Positions 9,880-23,806 of a stretch of 64,000 bases of DNA are shown piece after piece; position 1 is the stretch's first letter, and each line of letters begins with the position of its first letter. A program made the position numbers and the translations under genes. Origin of the DNA: Glossina fuscipes (lineage: Eukaryota; Arthropoda; Insecta; Diptera; Glossinidae); NCBI RefSeq assembly GCF_014805625.2, contig NW_023998431.1:2399251-2463250 (forward strand). Reading direction: 5' to 3'. A model generated the notes under the pieces. That model was not told the DNA's origin. It saw nothing but the letters and a program-made list of their open reading frames with translations, and did no database searches.

Positions 9880-12800
9880 TTCATGCAAATGCTGGAAAAT
9901 GAATAACACAATACACGAGAGTATTTTTATCCATACATCTATTTTAGAATATGACTAATTCATAAAAAAGCCAATTTTTTGCTTCCGCGAACAGATGTGC
10001 TTTTAGTCTATTTTGTACCGCATACTTGGACTAATTTCGTTGATTTTTGATACCAACTTTCGTGCGGTAATTTCCATTGTTCTTGTTAAATATGAGCCCG
10101 TTAGCTTTATTTTTGCGATCAGAAGAAGGTTATCGCAGAGGTTATACGTAGACACTGAAGCTTGCTTCTGCTGGTTTGCACACGTTTTGATGCAATAATT
10201 ATGTCCTTAATTTTTGGGCAGTGGATATAAAAACAAATCGTTTATAATTTTATACTTCGCGTAATATTCAAAAAAAAAGAGACCAAGTACGCAAAGGTCG
10301 TTCATTTTCCCATATATGTCGACCTTTAGACCCTTAAACTCAACATGTCTATTTAACTAACGGAATAACGAACCAGAATATCCATTGACACAAGAAACTC
10401 CCAATCTATGATTGACCCTTTTTACACTTTTAAAGTAAGAAGTGTTTGTGTGTATGTGGAGATAAATGTGTTTAACAATCTAACCGTCTGTTAAAAACTG
10501 CTCGCAATTTTCGCTCGTTAGATTCCTAAACACTAAATCGGAAACGCAGTTCGCTTTCTTTGACTTTTTGCGTTTAGACTGGCAGCTCTTATAAATTTAC
10601 CTCTGTCCTGTGCAGTAAGTTTCCCTGACCTACCACCATCTCTCCCCCTTTGAGATTTCCGTTTTCATGAAGCACTTTTTGGAATTACAAAAAGTGAACG
10701 CGCTTTTCCTATCAAATATCAGATCTTTGCCTATTCAGGTAGACAATCCAAAATTTTCGCTAACAGTAAAATGGATAATTTAACACTGCGGTTCTGTCCA
10801 AAATTCCTTCTTTTAATGCTTGTCGTCTATCCAAAAACTTCTATTAATACATTGAAAAATTCAATTTCATATAATTATGTTCTAATATATGTAGCATACC
10901 TTTGGGGCGTTGATATTAATTTCACATCCAAATAAAAAATATTAACATAGCAGCCGCTAATAACGGTTTTTTTCAAGCTTTCGTTCTTTTCGAATATTGT
11001 CTTAACGTTCCTTTGTCGTTTCTCTTTTTGCTTATTTATTTTTATATTGGATTCTCTATCTATTTTTTGTACATAATTAATTTTCTAATAATGTCGTTCG
11101 ACAACAAATACTAAATAACTGTGTAATTGCATTATCAATTAAATGCAAACCTAATACTGAACGTTGAGAAGATGAATAAATAAATAATAAAAAAAGAGAA
11201 ATAAAGTAGTAACAATAACATAGTATAGAGCTAAGGCAAAGTAATAGATATTAACGAAACAAGTGCATAGATACTCAATAGATGTACGCGCGTGGATGTT
11301 CATAGAAGAAATAAGACACAAACTATGCGCGGGAAAGCTATAAATTAACTAAGCACTTTGACTTCAGGCAAAGCAAGGGGAAGTTGAGCAGTAAATAAAT
11401 TGACAAAATAAACAAAAAGTTAATTAACTGTCATGAGAGCAAAAAAAGCGATTGAAAAATTTCATACCTTGAGGTAGGCAAATAAAAAACGACTAAAACA
11501 GTGTAGAGCAAGTGAAACAGCTGAAGAAAACGTTTTTAGAAAAACTTTCATTGCATAATATGTAGATTAATAAATTATATTCTCTCAAATATGCCATGAA
11601 AATGAAGAGACAAATTTTGAAAAATGTAATAAAAAGGGCGTCCCAAAATTCCTCGATTATTACATAGCTATTGTAAGGGTTTAATTTCATAATTATTTCG
11701 CCTTAAAGTCATACAAGGGGCGTTGTAATATTGTTTTATTTTTTATATTTTTCTGCAATTTTTGTCTATATTATTTTGCTAACGCGTAGTTTGATAACTT
11801 TAAGCATTTCATACACTCCATTCTGCTCAATTATTCCACTTCTGTTAGCTTTGTGCTTAAAGGCTCTCTCGACTTTTGTTCCAAATAATACTGCTATCCA
11901 CCCTTTGCATACATTGAACAATCAAATTTCATATGCGTTAGTTAGTTGACAAAATTCACAATTCATGCAGCAAGCAAAGTGTAAAGAGCGTACTAAGAAA
12001 GGCCAAAACAAAAGGAATTGCTCAACCAATCACGACTATATAAACAAATATTGCAGCAACAAAATCAAGAATCAATAATGCTGTCAAACTGGCACCTCTA
12101 ATCGTATCAAACTGTACTCTCTAACGCTGTCAAACTATAGTTTCAAAAGCTATGAATGCTATGCAATGGAAAATGCAATATATACCTCACGCCAAGCATT
12201 GCCCGCGTCAAAGTACAATCTCTTTTTTTTTTCTTGAAGACAATATAAGAGCGCGATAATACGATCACTAATGTTACCACATTTAGTAATATGATTTTAA
12301 CAGTATTGACAGAAACCTTGGAAGAGCATCTTTCTTCCATTACAATCTAAGTCTAATGTTACAACGAGACGAAGCATTTCTTGGAAGACTCAATGGATTT
12401 TTTCATTCTTCTTTCATTCCCGTTATGTCTTTAGGAAATTGTTGCGTTTAATGATGGTCAATATAAAGTGAGCTGATAATGTGAAAGAATCGCGTTAGCA
12501 TTATGAGCCTAATGTAGCTTCAACGACTGTTTAACGGCACACGTTAAGAAACGCACATTTTTATTTGAAGGTTCTTGCATATGTCCGAGTATATGCTTGT
12601 ATATGTAAGGAGAGAGATTTCCACGAAAAACTAAAAAAAACTTCTTATAAAAATGTTTGAGTTATTATTATTAACTGCTGCATTGACTTACGCTAAACAA
12701 TATAGACACCCTTGGGTGATCTGTCTCAAACTGAGAAAATCTGTATATTTTAGGAAGATGCGCTCAGTATACAGAAACGATTCTATTACTGATATATGTA

Positions 12801-12930
12801 TATATATAGAACGTAAGTCGATAAAAACCTGTTTTGTAAAATCAATGGGAAAAAAAAACATGATTGCATATAGTATATAAACTGTATGTAAAGTTTATTG
12901 CAAGCATAATGAATCTATTCGGGCTACATT
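9880..12930. other. non-coding stretch, no gene recognised
   Basis: Three kilobases of AT-rich DNA without recognisable coding sequence. Stop-free stretches are short and low in complexity. 11030-11480 is particularly A-rich. Confidence 0.45.
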
Positions 12931-12934
12931 TCAT

Positions 12935-13400
12935 GCATACGAGATAAATTTCATATTTGGATGAATGGCCAACGAAAAATTTCCCTTTGAAGTGAAGATA
13001 TGCCGTCTGCTGTTTCGAAAAGATGCTTATGTGAAGACAAAATAAACTCTTGTGTTTTCTGAGTTGAAAAAATAATTTTTGAAAATGAAAGTAGCATTTC
13101 ACTTAACTCCAATGGAGAACGCTACAGAAGTATGATTGCCAATTGTTTGGGGGCAAGAAATAGATGATTTCGACTTGGAGGATAAGTGGTTTCAATAAAA
13201 TGGTGAAAATTACCGTACATTTCAGGACAAAATGAATTTACTGAGAGAAAAATCTTCAATCCTGCAATCTGCAGGAATACCGATATGAGGTTGTCACCAA
13301 GATCATGTAAAATAATTCCATTGGGCGTTTTTCTTTGCCGTCATGTGAACTAATTTGGTGGAAAAGTGACTACAAATCGGTGTTTCAGATTGGTGTTTTA
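12935..13400 (+). pseudogene. fossil mariner-like transposase, family C
   Basis: Heavily decayed transposase of an IS630/mariner-type element. Translated fragments, in changing frames, follow a catalytic domain common in insect genomes: FHIWMNG matches the SDEAHFWLNG-type first-Asp region, then SEDMP, NGERYRSMI, LEDKWFQ with a stop where the second catalytic Asp region begins, MNLLREK, and PRSCKIIPLGVFL matching the PRSCDLTPLDFFLWG-type third region. At least four stops and several frameshifts are visible. The D-to-K and D-to-G changes in the key motifs show long inactivity. The N-terminal DNA-binding half is not recognised upstream. Confidence 0.7.
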
Positions 13401-13416
13401 AATAGAAATGGCATCA

Positions 13417-13530
13417 AATAAGACCTAAAATACATAAAAATGATGTTAATATCTTTTGCTGTTAAATGCATGAAATAATACCTAAACTACATAAAAATGA
13501 TGTTGATATCTTTTATTGTTTTGGTTTTAT
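13417..13530. repeat. two-copy tandem repeat, 57-bp unit
   Basis: Two adjacent units (13417-13473 and 13474-13530) sharing ACATAAAAATGATGTT and ATATCTTTT, with a handful of mismatches. A simple local duplication just downstream of the family C fossil. Confidence 0.85.
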
Positions 13531-14285
13531 TTCCAATTAAAAATAAGAGGTTTTTTGATTTTTGATTTGATCACCGTACAGTGTGACATAGGTTGCGTTG
13601 CTAATGTGCGCCAATACTCAACCGATTATACTTCATATTTCAGTCGTAGATTTTAAATGACATGTTCTTTGGCGAAACTTGTAAGACCTTTTGAAAATGA
13701 AATGGTATCGTAACTGATCAAGGGCGACTAAAGAAGAGATCAGAAATTTTCGAACTCCAAAAAGTATGTTAAAAATCTAGTAGGTAATTGGTTAGAATGA
13801 ACCAATCAAATAATTTCTACTTGATTGACCATGTTTTATGAAGGCATAGTTGAACTTTAAGAAACGGGAGGCGGACAGTTCGAAAAAAATATTTTGAAGA
13901 ATAACGAGTAATATGACTTCCATCGAAGGAGCGAGGATAAAGGAGGTTTCTCTCAACAAAAGGTTTATAATGCGTTGATAAATTATGAGTACATTTCTTA
14001 TGTACTTTACGAAGAGCGTCATCATTAAAAGCACAACACTGTTGATTATTGCTCGTATTGATCGTTAAGTTGCATTTTTTCTTTGATAAAGTCTTGTAAT
14101 TAGCTAAAACTACTGTATGTAATATCTGGCAAGTACAGCCTTACAGAGTAAGGCAATTACTTTGATATAAGCGGGTAAATACGAGAAATCATACATAAAT
14201 TGCTGTGTTTTTCACTTCAACTATTCTTGATGGCAATATGAGCTGAATATTTATTGTAATAGTGCCCTTTAAAATACCTGTGCAC

Positions 14286-14287
14286 AC

Positions 14288-14322
<35 letters not shown>
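14286..14322. repeat. (TA)n microsatellite
   Basis: Nearly pure TA dinucleotide run with one interruption. Confidence 0.95.
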
Positions 14323-14327
<5 letters not shown>

Positions 14328-15275
14328 TCTTCATATGTATTTGTAGAAATGGTTTTGATTCATTGTTCATTGCAAAGAGGCGAATACGCATAATAATAAC
14401 AAATTGTATAAATTCGGTCATGCATTCAAGCAATTCCGCCTATACGGTCTGACGTTCGAAATATCCAATGAAAATACGCAAATGTAAGGAGAATTAAGTC
14501 GCCTCTCTCACATCATCTACTCTTCTAAGGGTATTTTATTAGAGAGGACACTAAGGATCCTTATTTTGGATATGAGATTTTCAAAACCTTATCAGCTCTG
14601 ATTATTGCAGGCACGAGGATTGGGATTAGTTAACTAAGAAAGAAAATTTGACATACATTTGTATGTGCAGTTGAAAGAGAACAATAAAGTAATTTAATAA
14701 CAAAGTTTATCTTCATATTTTTAAATAGATTTCCTAGAAAGTAAAAGTAGCAAGAAATCTAAACTAAAAACTTGATATTTCGGAACATAAGAGTCTCTCT
14801 TGGAAAAGGACGCCATATTTTTAAGGGTCAGGAGAATGTGAAAGTAGCAATTGCAAGGATACGGACATGTTCAGTGTTTAAAGGCATACTTATTGATCAA
14901 ATAACTTAGTATGCTTTTCATCTTGGAAGGGGTAGGTATAATGAAAAAGAAAAAAAGAAAAAGAAATTCCACTATGGAATCAAAGAGATGAAAAATAATC
15001 GATTCTGATTCAATATTTTGCTGTTATTGTTGGCTGGCGCCATTATATTTTGCATTCATGTTGAATTCCTGCAGTCATGCCACCAACAATTTCCGTCTAC
15101 TGACATATGGGTGTACATAGTATTGGCAGACAAAAAGATCTTCTGTGACCCATGTTGTTGGTCTATTGAACTAAAAACAGTATTCAACCGCTGCGTGCGA
15201 ACATGTGTACGCTCGCATACGTGACAATTCCATATTGTTTAAAACTCTTCCCTTTTTCGCTATGAAGTCGTAAAG

Positions 15276-15314
15276 TATTTATTTATTTATTTATTTATTT
15301 ATTTTTTTTTTTTT
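15276..15314. repeat. (ATTT)n then poly-T
   Basis: About seven ATTT units followed by an uninterrupted T run. Confidence 0.95.
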
Positions 15315-17539
15315 GTAGATATTTTTGTAATTTTTTATATTTGTTTTGTTTTTCTCCTTGAAATTCTCTTAATTCGTTAGGAAACAACTGCTGCTGTAAG
15401 GAATTCTCTTTCTCGATGAAACGGAAACTTGGACTCAACAAATATTTAAAGCGTATTTGTGGTATATGATGTTTCTTAATATAAAACAAGGCAGAAATTT
15501 CATTTCGATGTATTTTTATATTTCATTGCAGCGGACATCTTTTAATCTACGTTAGTGAATCATATTTTTATTTGTGCGTCTACAGACCGCAATTTTATAC
15601 GAATTTGCTGATGGCTTTTGGCTGCGCAACAATCTGCACTTTAGTTTCGAACTTTATCTCCTAACGTTCAGCAGTCAAAGGGAAAATGTGCAAATCGATG
15701 CTTTTTCTTTTCAATCAGCTTTACTTACGATTTTAGTGGAAGAAAAAACGGTTTGGCCGAATTTGAAATAAATACCTGAACACGTGCTGACCTGATTCGA
15801 AATACTTCAACTACTTGTAACTAAATGCGCTGTGAAGCGACGAGCTATCTAGGCATGCGCCAGAATAGGCAAATATGCGTCGTAATCTAATACATCATTT
15901 AGTAAGGCCCGGGCTTAAGCGTAAACTTTCTTTCTTTGGTCAAAATGTATCCTTCCCTAATATTTCGACGCTTTTTTTCTAGAATAATTTGGGCCGAGAC
16001 CCTCCAAGAACGCTTTAATTTTCATCATCATCTTCGTAAACCATTCCGTTTACAGCTATAGTAAATATTCGATCGGCAAAGGCATTATCCATTTCCTTCT
16101 TACCAAACTTCCTTCTTCTTTACCATTACTGTGTTTATTGGCGCATCGAAGACGTTCATCGAATGGCCGAGGACAGCTGGAAAAAAAGGGGGAAAAAAAA
16201 AAAAATGTAAGCTATATCTTTTTCTCTGGAGCATTCTTTTGACTTTTGCGAACAAAGTAATAGCCGCTAGCGGGCAAACTTGAAGGACAGCCATCACCTT
16301 GTGATCCTATGTTTTCGTGCCACTGCGCGTAGGAGCGGCAAATAACTCTCTCAGGCACAAAATTTTTATTTAAAGTTGCGTACACTTCGACATCCTCCAA
16401 CGTTGCGTTTTATTAATCGAGAATAATTTTCAAAAGTTGATTTTTTATTGGTTCTTATCCAAGCTTTAAGATCGTCCAATGCGTTTAACATCTTTGGTGG
16501 CCGTATGATCTTATTTAAAATTAGCAACCCATAGAAAAATTTACTATCTTCGATGGCGGAGAGTTGCCATAATACATTTCGAGCCGATGCTGAGTTTGAA
16601 CGATATTTCTTTCTATCAAAAAATACGCCTGGACCTGTACATCAAACGCTGTGTTTTCTGTCATTTCGAAAATATTGGAAGCAACTCCACTAAATCCATT
16701 ATGACTCCCACATGAATGATCAAAATTGTACGAAATTTTGAGCAGGCGGCATTGGAGGCTTAATACTTTTTGAAAATAATACGGATTTCTCCATCATCAG
16801 CAACGAGAATTATTTACCGATATGTTACCCACATGCATGTAAGCAGCGCGTAAGCCCATTAATTCTCCATTGAACTACAATCAAACAGGAAATATATTTC
16901 TTCATATTTTCATCTACAACTTTCGATCCCATGAAGATATTTTCAAGAATACGCGACTCAGATTTTCATTAGGATTACCTTCAGATTCAATTAAAATCTG
17001 ATTTATTAACACGTCCATAATTAGCGATAAAAGTCAGTCCAGCATTCGTTAGAATATATGGGAAATAAATTGAAAATGATTGGAAAAAGTTGGAATTAAA
17101 GTTTTGTCGTTAATTAGAAAACCGATCGAGAGCGTTTTTTCACCGAATGTCGAAACGTATTCGCGAGATCAAAAGTTGTAAGCGAATTTTTGAAATAAAT
17201 GCCGTTTTTCCGATGGCATGTACGAGAACAGATCGCTCCTATTTTTTAGCCACCTTAATCAATCTCCAGTCCTCTTAATCGACCGATGAATTTTTTGCCT
17301 TATTTCAGCTTCCTGAGCTCAGTCTGGGGTTGCGAATTTTACCCGTAAAATTGACGGATAATAGCTACACAGCAACTACAATTAACAAAACAGCGTGTTC
17401 CACAAAGAAAGAGTAGGAATACATTTGCTGTATTAGACCATTGAAAATTAATATATAAGACCTAGTGATATCTACTGCTTTATATATGTTTAAATTTAAA
17501 GTCAAAAATCGGTCAAATCGGTTAAATTGCCCTAAATCT

Positions 17540-18170
17540 AATATTAAATAGTTGGTCATTGGAAGAGATGTTCAAGAGCTCGCATCATCATGGGAAACCA
17601 TGATCCCACGGTATTAGTTTCTTCCGCGCTTCCGGCATACAAGCGGTTAGTTAACATTCCGAAGTTCACTGTTGCTGTATCGTCAGTTTTTATTTAAGTG
17701 CCTCGAGCCTGAACCACTTCTGGTGCATCTGGTTTATCTTAAATCCAAACGACTCAATTGCTGTTTATTTTCCAGCTAATGCGAATAGATCCACGCTTGG
17801 GCACCTTATACATGTACGTCTTTTGAAGCATCGCCATCACGTTTGGTGTCACCAATTTATGCAAGCATTTTTTGTCGAGCGTTTATGAAATATTGTATAT
17901 ATGAGGGTAGAATTAATATCTAGGATTGCCTTTATTTCACAGTATGGGATATATCGACCTTGCGTGATCACTTTTTGCAGAGTATCAATGCTTTCTGACG
18001 CAACAGGTGGTTTTGGATGACCTTCACGGTAGCCACGATTAAACTTGCGATGCTCCCTTTTGACAGATTCATAGGACGGGTCTTCACCTGCCAAAGGTGG
18101 AAGCCAATTGAATCGAAAATGGTAAAAAATCATCGCAAAAAAATTTTCACGAACTAATTCTATTCTTTTG
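17540..18170 (-). pseudogene. fossil mariner transposase, family B copy 1
   Basis: Decayed transposase on the minus strand. From about 18160 the translation reads ELVRENFFAMIFYHFR, loses some residues, then gives AGEDPSYESVK, FNRGYREGHPK, SESIDTLQKVITQGRY and KNACINW, matching the helix-turn-helix domain of a widespread insect mariner group (there FREGRPK, ENIDAVQKLI, VKKICSRW). Downstream, DKPDAPEVVQARGT matches the DEPNPTKVVRARST-type segment, and HDDASS, a stop and TS mark the second catalytic Asp (about 17560-17590). Several frameshifts and stops are present. The same lineage is at 25603-26330 and has a stop at the same codon. Confidence 0.75.
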
Positions 18171-18329
18171 TTGGCACAACACAAATCGTGGTCGAATGAC
18201 AAAATGTTTTGATGGAGTTTGTGGTCGAAAATATTAAATTTCCCAGTGGAATTTTTAAATAGCACTTGACAATACTTAACATTGCCATGCCTCAAAATAT
18301 GAATGGTGCCCTTGAGGCTTTTCAAAATT

Positions 18330-21060
18330 TTTGATTACCTTTTGCGGAGCAGATGTATTCCTCAGCGGAGAAATAGAACATTTTCTAACTATATTATAAC
18401 AAATTTTCGTGCATTAATCGAAAAAGCATTATTAAAAGAAGGCTGGTATAGATGAACCCTTCAATCTCTTCAATCGATTGAGTCCGCTCAGCTACATGAA
18501 GCTGAGCATGTTGTTCTGTATCACTTGTTTTTGGATAATTTCTGTTTCTGTTGTTCGCTATTGATTGCTCAAACAGATTCCAAGAGAGTGCAATATCCTA
18601 CAACCAAGCGATAATAGCGTATATAGGGCATCATTGTGGATACAACTGCCCATGCATTGTAAAAGTAAAGAAGTCTCTTTCTACCGAACGCAATGCCTTT
18701 TAAGTAATGTTTTAAAGAAGTACGTTTGATGTTTTTCGGTGGTAATATCTGTGGTAGTTTGGGATCGTTTAAAACCTGCTGAATTGTTACGGTTTGTTCA
18801 CGAGCTTAACGTACCTCTACTACTTGCAATTATATATTTTCAAACTGTTTTGGCGATTCTGGACTCTACCTTTTTGTTTTTTCTTGATCATGTATTGATC
18901 GAAAAAATAATTAATTCTTCAAAAGCCTAAATAACTTGTTATTGGGTCGAACGTAAATATATTTTCTCATAAGCTCTTTTTAGTTCTCTGCCTCAGTGTT
19001 CTTCGAAATAATCTAACGCAGTAACAATCCCCGCAAACATCTTTTCGATGCCGATTTTTGGAAATTGTAAAAAGTCGCTCCTGAATGTTAAAGCTCTCTG
19101 CCTATATTTTCACATAAGATGTTTGGAATCGTCGGAAAAAAAAGCGAAAATGAAGAGTGAAATATATTAAATAAAAGAAATTAATCCAATCACACAAATT
19201 AAATATACATGTATATTCATTAGGATTTACCGTCCAAGCATATCCCATGCCTGCTATTGAAACTCGTGAACTCTTGTTAACAGCAATCAATAGCACGAAA
19301 TGACTGAAAAGAACAGAAGTGAAAAAAAGGAGAAAGAGTATATAGCACAAGCACATTTACTGAAAGTTGCAAAGTTGTTGTAAAAGTGTTAAACGAACAA
19401 AGTTTGTCAATTTGATAAATGGTAATACGACAAACTGCACAGCAAAAAATACCCATAAGCACGCAGAAGGGAAAAAAGTAAATACAACTAAGGCATCAAG
19501 ATAAATGGATTCAGTGTTGATCGGGGGATGATAAGCATAAATTCTAATTCACGAAACATACGCGTAAGATACATTGTCGAATTGCTTAAAAAATTGCATT
19601 GTTCAAGATTTTGAAATCAAAGAACGCTTGTTGAGGGCAAAAAAAAATTTGCAATATTATTGACACAATCATTTACCATCGCCAACTTACTTATGCTTTT
19701 TCTTTCTTATTAAACAGTGAGCAATATCGTAATATTAGTGTTGTTTTATCGTTTGTAGCGAATAGAAATCGGGTTCTAACGTTTCATCAGTTATATATGT
19801 TATGTTGTTAACTCATCTGAGCATCCAAGTCGATGAATGCTTTTACTAAGATGCGCCAAACGGATAAAAAATAATGTACAAAGAAGATAAGCATGTTTGA
19901 TTTAATTTCTTAGGTCATGTTTACAGAGAGAATTACTCCGCCCAAGGAACTCCCAATCTTGCGAAATGAGGTCCGTCAGAGCATTTTGTATAAAATCTGT
20001 TCGAAACAGTCTTGCAGATGGGGTTATCGTTAGATTCATGAGTTCAAAATTTGAGTTTCTTTTATCAAAGTATCCTTAGATAAAGGTGACGTTAAAGAGT
20101 AAATACTATCTGTCAGTTTTTCTTTTTTTCGCTTGAATTGCTTTGAACATTTGTGTCCAATTGTAAGCGATGAAAAAATGTAAATTCTTTCAAAAATCTA
20201 CTTCCGTTAATCCTGTAATTGTATCTGCTGTAAAGTTTATTAAAGGGCCGGGCTGTATCAAAGTTTGTGAAAGGCTGATAGGAGATTTCTTCCTGGTAAT
20301 TATGGAAAGGAACTTTGAATAAGGCCTTTTGCTTTCTCCGTTACGTTTTTTTTAGCTTTTGAGCGTACCACACTGATCTATTGTTCATTTTCGCTGCATT
20401 AAAAGCTTCACTATAATGGAATGCAATGCCATTGATGTAACTAAAGGATTCAGCTTTCCGAACTGACCGTAAATATGCAATGAAAGCGAACTTATGTTTG
20501 CCAACAAACAGTCCTTAAAGATAGCCCAATCTTAAATAAGGTCGGACGCGGGTAAGATAGAAATTGTGATATCAATAGTTTTGCTTGTATTGGAAGTCAA
20601 AGCAATTCCTCGTCCATATTGCACATATATAAAGATTATGAAATAAAATGACATCAACGAAGAATCATTGCGATTGCTTGTAACATTTTGACGCCTGGCC
20701 TATACGGCGCAACTTGGCATTGCCGTTGACATTGAATTGCAATTGAATAAACCGCTACTCCTTCTCTTCAGCCTACAGCCCGTGCAAATCGGTGTCTGAA
20801 AGGTCGACTGGTTTGACAGGGAGATACCAATAAGAAAAGTTTGGTAATTTTGACATGCGTAGTAGCCTGCAGCAATTTAGTTTTACTTCGGTGTATCGTC
20901 CATCTACAGTTTTTAAGTAAGGATGATCTCTTCTTTATTTTTTACACGGCAAAAGAGAAGTGCTTCTGCGTCAAATTTACTATGGACGAAACTGATTTGA
21001 GTAACACTAAGTTCCATTTAATGATTCATTCCAAATATAGTCAGAGTGGATAGCGAAACT
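18330..21060. other. non-coding stretch, no gene recognised
   Basis: AT-rich DNA. Short stop-free stretches are composition driven. No known protein or RNA found. Confidence 0.4.
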
Positions 21061-21299
21061 ATGTGAACCTTGGAAGCATCGTAGACATACCAAAACTCTC
21101 AGCTTTTTATGGTCCTTACGACGAATTGACGAATTGTTTTATAGGCTCTTGTTTATTAGAGCTGCTTAGTGGTCGGAAGAGAAGTATCGGAAGAGGGGTT
21201 TCTCTAGGAAAAGATATCATTTTTTTCCCCTATAGGTTCTCTTTTATTGAGGCCATCAAACTTGTTCAGGTTCTGTTGGTCTATGAAGTTTAAGGATGC

Positions 21300-21821
21300 T
21301 GGGGTGCAATTGGGTGTGTGATGCGTCCTGACGTCCTTGGAAGCATTTATTTATTTCGAAAAAGGAAAGTGTACTGGATGCCCTTTCGGGGTGTGACAAG
21401 TGTGGCTCCGGCCACGTGCAGTACCTGATCACTTGAAGGTGTACAGCGTGGCGTAAGTCCGAAAGGACGACAAATCAGGAAATTGTGACTGTGCACGGGC
21501 GTTATAATGATATGATGTTATAATGATACACTTTCGATCCCTTTACCGGATGGGATGGGTACCTTCTTGCCTGATTGCTGGGTACGGCCCTTCGTGGATT
21601 ACCGTGGTGGCTGTATGAACTAAGAAAGTGGTCTTAGGTAGCCGTTACAGTCTATCAAAAAACGCGAAATGGAGAATGGCTCATACCCATTTTCCATTCG
21701 GGCACCTCAGGAGTAACAGGCCCTCCCTCAATGGGTATTGCCGTATTCATTGCGAAGCGTCAGTGATCGCTTATCAAATCAACTCGTCTGCCATCGGGCG
21801 CTGTGAGATAAGGCTATACAT
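21300..21821. other. GC-richer block beside the assembly gap, unidentified
   Basis: About 500 bases clearly richer in G and C than the surroundings, ending at the run of Ns. Contains CCTTTCGGGGTGTGACAAGT and GTAAGTCCGAAAGGACGAC, which look like untranslated transposon DNA, and a 12-base direct repeat GTTATAATGATA at 21501-21512 and 21517-21528. No reading frame is convincing. It could be the end of a retrotransposon collapsed by the assembler. I do not recognise the family. Confidence 0.4.
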
Positions 21822-21831
21822 NNNNNNNNNN
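21822..21831. other. assembly gap (10 N)
   Basis: Ten N characters, a placeholder of unknown true length. A stop-free stretch that appears to cross it is not meaningful. Confidence 1.
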
Positions 21832-23800
21832 GACTCTTGATAGATCAGCCGACATCTCTGATGATCAATGATCGATGACCAATTTCACTTCAGTAAAAAG
21901 GGAAATTGCGTCCTTAAGCATCCATTAGCAGCTCATTAATCGCAGTTATCTACAATAAATGAACAGAATGATCGATGGGAGAACATAAGACATTTCCCGC
22001 CTCTTGGCGTTGAAGGGAGATATCGATCTTTTATAAAAAAATAATAGCTCTTTCTTTTCTCGCATCTTGATAAATCTATTATAACCAGTGGTAGGTGTAA
22101 ATGGTGTGCATCTCCCTTTCGGTGGTTGGTATGTATTATAGAACGTATTGTTTTTCAATTGATAGAAAACTTTGTGATTTTTACATTGTTGAAAGAATCC
22201 GTATCAGAGATTCGTTGCAAGACAAACAAACATAACGCATTCGTTTGCTAAACTTATGATAAATGTCTTAAAAATATTCAAATTGCAGTTTGCGCTTCAA
22301 GTTTTTTTGATCTAATCGAACATATAAGTCCGTTAATGTTTTATCGACCTGCTAGATTAAAAGAGCTTAAAAATTTTTTGAACACGGCTTTCTTGTTTGA
22401 TGTCTTGCATTTATTCTTTATACTCTTTGATGTGGTGGTACGTACGTTTATACTTTACGTTACTTGTTTGTTACATTTCCCTGAAAGATTGTTAAGATGA
22501 AAGCATATTGAAGTCCATGGAGATTGAGTCACACAGTCTGAACTTTAAAACACATATTTTTACTTTTCCAGCTTCTTTTCTTTTTTTACGAAAACGAAAC
22601 GCAATATAATTTACATCTGCATCAGAGAAAGATATGGGTATAACAATTTTTTCACCAAAATTTTTAGTAACCAGAACTACTCAACACGGACTACAAGATT
22701 TAGATGCAATTGTGCAGCGTAATTGCGAAATCTGTAAAAAAGGTTTTATTTTAACACCACTTCTCACTTAAACAAATTTTCGAGATTTTAATAATACTTA
22801 CTTCAAAGATGTCATGTTTCTAGGATTTTCGCAGTTTATAACGCCAAGATATCTTTAGTGTTTAACGTGGACGCCTGGATAATCTAATATCTTAAATTTT
22901 TAGTGCCACCCGGATTGCCAATAGCGACGACGGAACACTCCTCAATACCGCTATCGTTATTACCAAGGCAAAGAAACAAGAGATAAGGTTGTCTGTGGAT
23001 CCGCGATAACTTTATTTTATAAAGTTTTTGAGCTTAACCCAGACAGAATGGATCTTCGATTTTCCATACAATCCGGGAGTGCCCTTCTTTATTATCGTAC
23101 CACACATCAATGTTTACAATTGCGTGTACAATACTGACAGAGACGACTCCATACTATGGTTGCAACCCAGCTGTTACACTTAAAGGACGGTATACAGTAC
23201 CATCTTGATGGTAACGTCTTCCTAAATATGCTCTTGACAATCCGCAGGGAAAAAGGAGGCCAGGAATTTTTGCATTTCGTTTACAGCAATCAAATACGTA
23301 CCCAAGATGGCCGTAGATATAAATTCTTGAACACGTTACATTCTAGAATGTTTTAGTGATGTCCGCCAACCTTTGTGTTCTAAAAACTTTAGAGGTCGTA
23401 AAAATTTGTCGAAAATGTCCAAACAAGTCACATATGTTTTCCTTTTTTTTTAACCAGACTAAGTTCAAAATTGGATTGACAGGACTTGTTCTGGAAAGCG
23501 TTAGAAATATAGCATATTTTAAATATTAGGTTGATTACCATTGTTATGTTTAGCTTTGGAAACACTAACAGTCTTATTTTGGCGTTGCTATCGATCAACG
23601 GTCGCGAAATGAGTGCGGGCGTTTGCTTATCATCGTTTCTGTTACTTTGTATCAAATTTAGTGTTTCGAAGCAACAGTGATAAAAAAACTTTCCAATAGC
23701 GATTTGCCCTTGAGCAGGGTTGTTAGTTTAAGAAAATCGCAAAGTGAAGTATGAGGAAGAAACGCGACATTGCAAAGTGGAGCAAGCTAAAGGGAAACTA
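21832..23800. other. non-coding stretch, no gene recognised
   Basis: 22880-23380 is somewhat more balanced in base composition and gives short stop-free runs, but nothing I can match to a family. The rest is AT-rich. Confidence 0.4.
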
Positions 23801-23806
23801 TTAATA

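Larger units (their letters stand above)
13531..17530. other. non-coding stretch with simple repeats
   Basis: No coherent protein recognised. The stretch 16380-17340, read on the minus strand, gives longer interrupted stop-free runs that may be a very old TE, but I cannot assign a family. Confidence 0.4.

Noticed and set aside
16100..17340. Interrupted minus-strand stop-free runs, considered as a BEL/Pao or other polyprotein fossil.
   Set aside because: No catalytic motif (protease, RT, integrase) could be found.
21628..21840. Stop-free stretch across the run of Ns.
   Set aside because: Ns hide stops, so the reading is meaningless.
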